NCBI GenBank assembly: GCA_001586965.3
Contig: LUCW03001511.1
Span: 1-30,000 of the forward strand
From: Sphaeroforma sirkka
Lineage: Eukaryota; Opisthokonta; Ichthyosporea; Ichthyophonida
Length of the DNA stretch: 30,000 nt
Direction: 5' to 3'
Shown: one piece after another, positions 26,903-30,000 of the stretch
Layout of the letters: every line of letters starts with the position of its first letter
Position numbering within the stretch: the stretch's first letter is position 1
The notes under the pieces: model-generated
The model's database searches: none
Told to the model about the DNA's origin: nothing
What the model saw: only the letters and a program-made list of their open reading frames with translations
Program-made: the position numbers and the translations under genes

Positions 26903-26955
26903 TACATATATATATATATATTAAAATAAGAATCGTATATATATATATATAGGAA
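24111..26955. repeat. Compound microsatellite region, (CA)n and (TA)n, about 2.8 kb
   Basis: This is a near-continuous patchwork of dinucleotide tracts. The main ones are (AC)n at 24,113-24,189, (TA)n at 25,310-25,359, 25,502-25,542 and 26,072-26,106, CA-rich sequence at 26,219-26,400 and 26,515-26,648 with occasional CG steps, and (TA)n blocks at about 26,724-26,769, 26,780-26,834 and 26,846-26,898. Between them lie TTA/TAT trinucleotide-like runs and short unique pieces. The many Tyr-Ile, His-Thr and Cys-Val reading frames through it are repeat artefacts and not genes. Confidence 0.95.
24481..25310. repeat. Recurring ~55-65-bp module inside the microsatellite region
   Basis: Three copies of a non-microsatellite module occur at about 24,481-24,545, 24,955-25,010 and 25,259-25,310. 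Each has a CTATTAAT start, then a short variable part, then a CATGCAGATTCTT-like core (CATGTAGATTTTC in the third) and an ATATGCATG end, and each is followed directly by a (TA)n tract. A second module, CGTCCATAT followed by an ACACAT or GCACATCATC tail, follows the first two copies (about 24,743 and 25,093). This points to a worn higher-order repeat that included the TA tracts. Confidence 0.65.
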
Positions 26956-27340
26956 TGACATGATATACGGACATATGTTTAGTAAAGTTCAATATGGAGT
27001 TTGAGCTTATCAGTAAGTATTAACAAAGTTTTTTTTGTTGATAATTTGGAATAAACAGGCTACATTCCTAGCTAGTTTCATCCCCAAAGACATGAAGCCG
27101 TATTTCTTCAAACTCCACTCCACAGCCTTTCTTTATTGAAGTGTACTCAGATGTTTGTTTTTATTTCTTGTTTATAGATCACAGAGTATACATCAGTAGA
27201 TAAAAAGAGAGGTAAATGGGTCTAGCTATCAATTCTCAAATATGTGAAAGACCTTTACGAGACGGTTGCGTATTCTCGCAATTTATTTCTGTGGTGGTCG
27301 TTAATAATATGAGGTTCGATGAATTCTCATAGCTTGAACA
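26956..27340. other. AT-rich spacer without recognised gene
   Basis: The sequence is unique and AT-rich, with short homopolymer runs. I see no reading frame, repeat or RNA gene that can be supported. Confidence 0.4.
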
Positions 27341-28046
27341 AAGTAGGAAATCGCTCAGCATAACCACTCGAATGTTGCACGCCTCAAGTGGCATACTTCA
27401 CTGTCCGTCTCACGTTGCGGAGCAAGTGTATCGCGAAACAACGCATGGACCTCTCAGATCGTAATTGCCTGACCCAGATGGAACGCGCCCTTGCGCGAGC
27501 AAAAGCCTACCACGGGCCGATTCGGTTACAATGTTCGATTTGAAAAAAATAGACCCACTTACCCCAAAGGGAACGTTTGATAATACAGTGACTTCTATAT
27601 GAACAGACTTAGCCCATACGGTACAAACGGCAAGAACAAATGTTCAAGAATGTCATCTATAGTTGTGCTCCACAATACGAAAGGATCGCTCGAGTGCGTA
27701 CTATTGTTGAGTGTGGTGAGCGAATCGACTAGCAATCGCACGTCGAGAAATAGACGACAGAGACCAGCGATGAATTGTTATTCGCACGCAAAAGTGTTTC
27801 CATACACGCAGATACAATTAAAACCTGGTACATACATTCCCATGGACGTGAAAGCCCTTCAAGTTGTGCACATCCATGGCTATTAGAGCGGTTGTCTTGA
27901 CACCGGGAATACGAGCTTGATTCATTATTATACCACCCAACCTCCGTCTCAGAGCACGACTAGGTACAAATAACAGCTCTACATCTGTGATCCACAAGGA
28001 TATAGTTACATCACTTGTAGTCACACCTTCATGACCGACGGAGAAC
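27341..28046. other. GC-richer patch with ambiguous small reading frames
   Basis: Base composition shifts to more G, C and CpG than the surrounding repeats. Three modest open stretches are present: plus strand about 27,360-27,541 (ATG at 27,446; RMDLSDRNCLTQMERALARA part), plus strand 27,599-27,886 (95 residues from an ATG), and minus strand about 28,046-27,818 (75 codons, no ATG at its start; TTALIAMDVHNLKGFHVHGN part). The last two overlap on opposite strands, so at most one is real. No domain, splice pattern or family is recognised. The patch could be an exon, the remains of a gene or element, or chance. Confidence 0.25.
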
Positions 28047-28242
28047 TACTGGTGTATGCAATGTCTATAAAATAATTATATCACAACTAAATATGGTAAA
28101 AAAAAATATTGTATAGGTTGTCTAAATAAACAATATAAATGAGTACAAATGCATGGCTAGTGGAAGATAAACTGGTATAATATATTTTAGGTATGACAGA
28201 ACTAGGTAATTAATTAACAACCAATGGAGGATTAAAGTGTAG

Positions 28243-28258
28243 ATACACTTAAGTGTAT
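28243..28258. repeat. Perfect 16-bp palindrome
   Basis: ATACACTTAAGTGTAT reads the same on both strands. It stands alone in AT-rich spacer. It could be a binding site for a dimeric protein, but no gene lies near enough to support that. Confidence 0.6.
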
Positions 28259-28318
28259 ACATAGATGAAACATACTGTCACCTACAATTGCAATATACAA
28301 CTAGATACATAGCAATGA

Positions 28319-28380
28319 CTATATATATATATATATAAATGAATAAATAAACATTTAATTGCATTTGTATACAGTAGAAA

Positions 28381-28418
<38 letters not shown>

Positions 28419-28615
28419 TATAGATAAATATATAATGACATTTGTATACAGTAAATAATTACATATACAAAATCACAGATATATACATGTGATTGCATTT
28501 GTATACGATGTATATGTAATTGCTTTTGCGTGTAATACATAATCCTATATATAAATATCATAGATATGTTACATATGTATTTGATCGCCGAGCCGAACAC
28601 ACACACACACACACA
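28319..28615. repeat. Short (TA)n and (AC)n tracts with a repeated 16-mer
   Basis: (TA)n tracts lie at about 28,319-28,337 and 28,384-28,414, and (AC)n at 28,597-28,615. Interleaved are three copies of GCATTTGTATACAGTA or a near match, at 28,361-28,376, 28,438-28,453 (first base differs) and 28,495-28,510 (end differs). They are 77 and 57 bases apart. This resembles the modular pattern of the larger microsatellite region. Confidence 0.6.
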
Positions 28616-30000
28616 TATATATACGGAAGAACGCCCTCAAGCGACGATATACAGAACATGTGTGCAGACAATAGTCGAACTAATATAGTGTGCACGTCAA
28701 TCGCACAATTTATACATACATTAAACACAGACATACAATGCAGCACATACCTACGCATGCACGATAGTCAGTGATATCCTTAAATGGACTTGATATTGTC
28801 ACCACCATATGTACACGCACAAGGGTACATAATGGTACATTGATATCTGTAAACATATTTGTATATAGAAACAATTAAACAATCTTAAATACACACCATC
28901 ATTGAACTACATACGCGCCTCTAGAGTGAATCACATAAAAAATCGAATGACAAATTCATTTGTATATATAAGCGTAATTCAGGAGCACCATAAGTTTGTA
29001 AAACAAAAAAAAGATGCACATAGTGGTCTAATAATACCAACATGCTCGTGTGAAAAGGATATAACTCCACACAGCCACATGCAGGCGCAAACTTTAAATT
29101 TATACATGCATAAGTATGTGGTAGAGTAGGCACTCATCCCACAAAATAAGCGCACACGTACAACAAAATACAGCTCAATATAGAGTATACACATATGTGA
29201 GAATATACATGTGCTTCTATACATTGAACTACTCAGGAGATATTTCAAAATAGCAGGTCTAAATACTCTTGTACGAAACTCTTACACAAACGTGCAAAAT
29301 ATTACGAACTCACGCTTTGTGAGAACACTCACATAATATACAATGATACAGTGGACCGCAATTATATGCAGGTATAAATGGAACTCACCTGCGCGCATAC
29401 ACACACAGTCAAGGTCTCGATAAGCAAGTGCACAAAATCAGACACATAGACGAAAAACACAGACAGATATAGAGATATAGGTATACATCAAGACATGGAA
29501 ATAAAAGGTATACATGAGGATACAAAAAGGATACGACGACACGCGCACATAGACAGACTCAAAAGATCACGGAAACAGACGCACACACACCAGGCACACA
29601 TACCGGGCGAGATTTCCACTATGAACGCCAACAAGTATGACTACCTCGTACTTATAATACATTTAGCTATTGCGAATTTGAAACAACAATTTATCAAATA
29701 AGTCATCTTGAAACCTCGATTTAGCACGACATACTGGACAGCGTATTGCCAGCGTTTTGCATAGACACATCGAGATATGTGCGTATCTCCGTATCAGTAT
29801 CTCACCAACCTTATCACGAGGATGTAAAATATGATATTACAACGAAAAACTCAAAAATCGCCTGGTGGCATGATGGTTGTTTACTCAATGCGTCTCGTGA
29901 CGTAAGATTGCAAAAAAAATAGGAACATATGGTTGGCTGTAGCGCGGGTTCCGACTCTGCGTGATAATACCTCAACTATTACCTAAAAGGTAGGACATTT
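28616..30000. other. AT-rich spacer without recognised gene
   Basis: Reading frames up to 89 codons occur on both strands and overlap each other, with none carrying a domain or splice pattern. Short TATAC- and ACAC-rich words recur, as in the neighbouring simple-repeat regions. No RNA gene was recognised. Confidence 0.4.

Noticed and set aside
24111-26955. CRISPR-like regular repeats
   Set aside because: The spacing is irregular, the repeats are dinucleotide runs, and the context is clearly eukaryotic.

Overview
The window looks like nuclear DNA of an intron-containing eukaryote. The evidence is one seven-exon gene with clean GT/AG introns, decayed retroelements, long dinucleotide microsatellites, and wide gene-poor AT-rich spacers. 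Nothing points to a prokaryote: there are no operons and no ribosome-binding sites. A unicellular eukaryote with a mid-sized, repeat-laden genome would fit. An ichthyosporean such as Sphaeroforma is only a guess from general style.

Layout. From 1 to about 5,560 there is a broken Ty3/gypsy-like retroelement on the minus strand, running off the left edge, with gag-like, protease, reverse transcriptase and RNase H parts. From about 5,600 to about 9,200 a second, clearly different retroelement lies in the same orientation. In both, the RNase H is followed by a DIRS-type (Dam-methylase-like) tail rather than a recognisable integrase. The 3' end of the second element carries a dense cluster of hairpins (5,631-5,860). 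From about 10,080 to 10,945 there is a degenerate tandem repeat of about 61 bp. It is followed by a coding-like but broken stretch (10,950-12,395) and an apparently perfect (TA)n tract of about 320 bp. From 12,875 to 18,100 I see no gene, only a diverged tandem duplication of about 235-240 bp at 15,150-15,620 and a weak coding-like frame near 16,030-16,730.

The one convincing host gene lies at 18,223-23,308 on the minus strand. Seven exons join with exact phase agreement into a 772-residue aldehyde-dehydrogenase-superfamily protein with a likely mitochondrial presequence. It keeps the catalytic Cys, the Asn of the active site, the FTG nucleotide-site motif and an E-V-F-G motif. It lacks the usual general-base Glu and the usual NAD-site Lys, and it has an unusually long spacer between Cys and E-V-F-G. 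A polyadenylation signal lies about 115 bases after the stop.

From 24,111 to about 26,955 there is a large compound microsatellite region made of (CA)n and (TA)n tracts, within which a short non-microsatellite module recurs at least three times. The rest, to 30,000, is AT-rich spacer with short repeats and a small GC-richer patch (27,340-27,890) holding ambiguous small reading frames.
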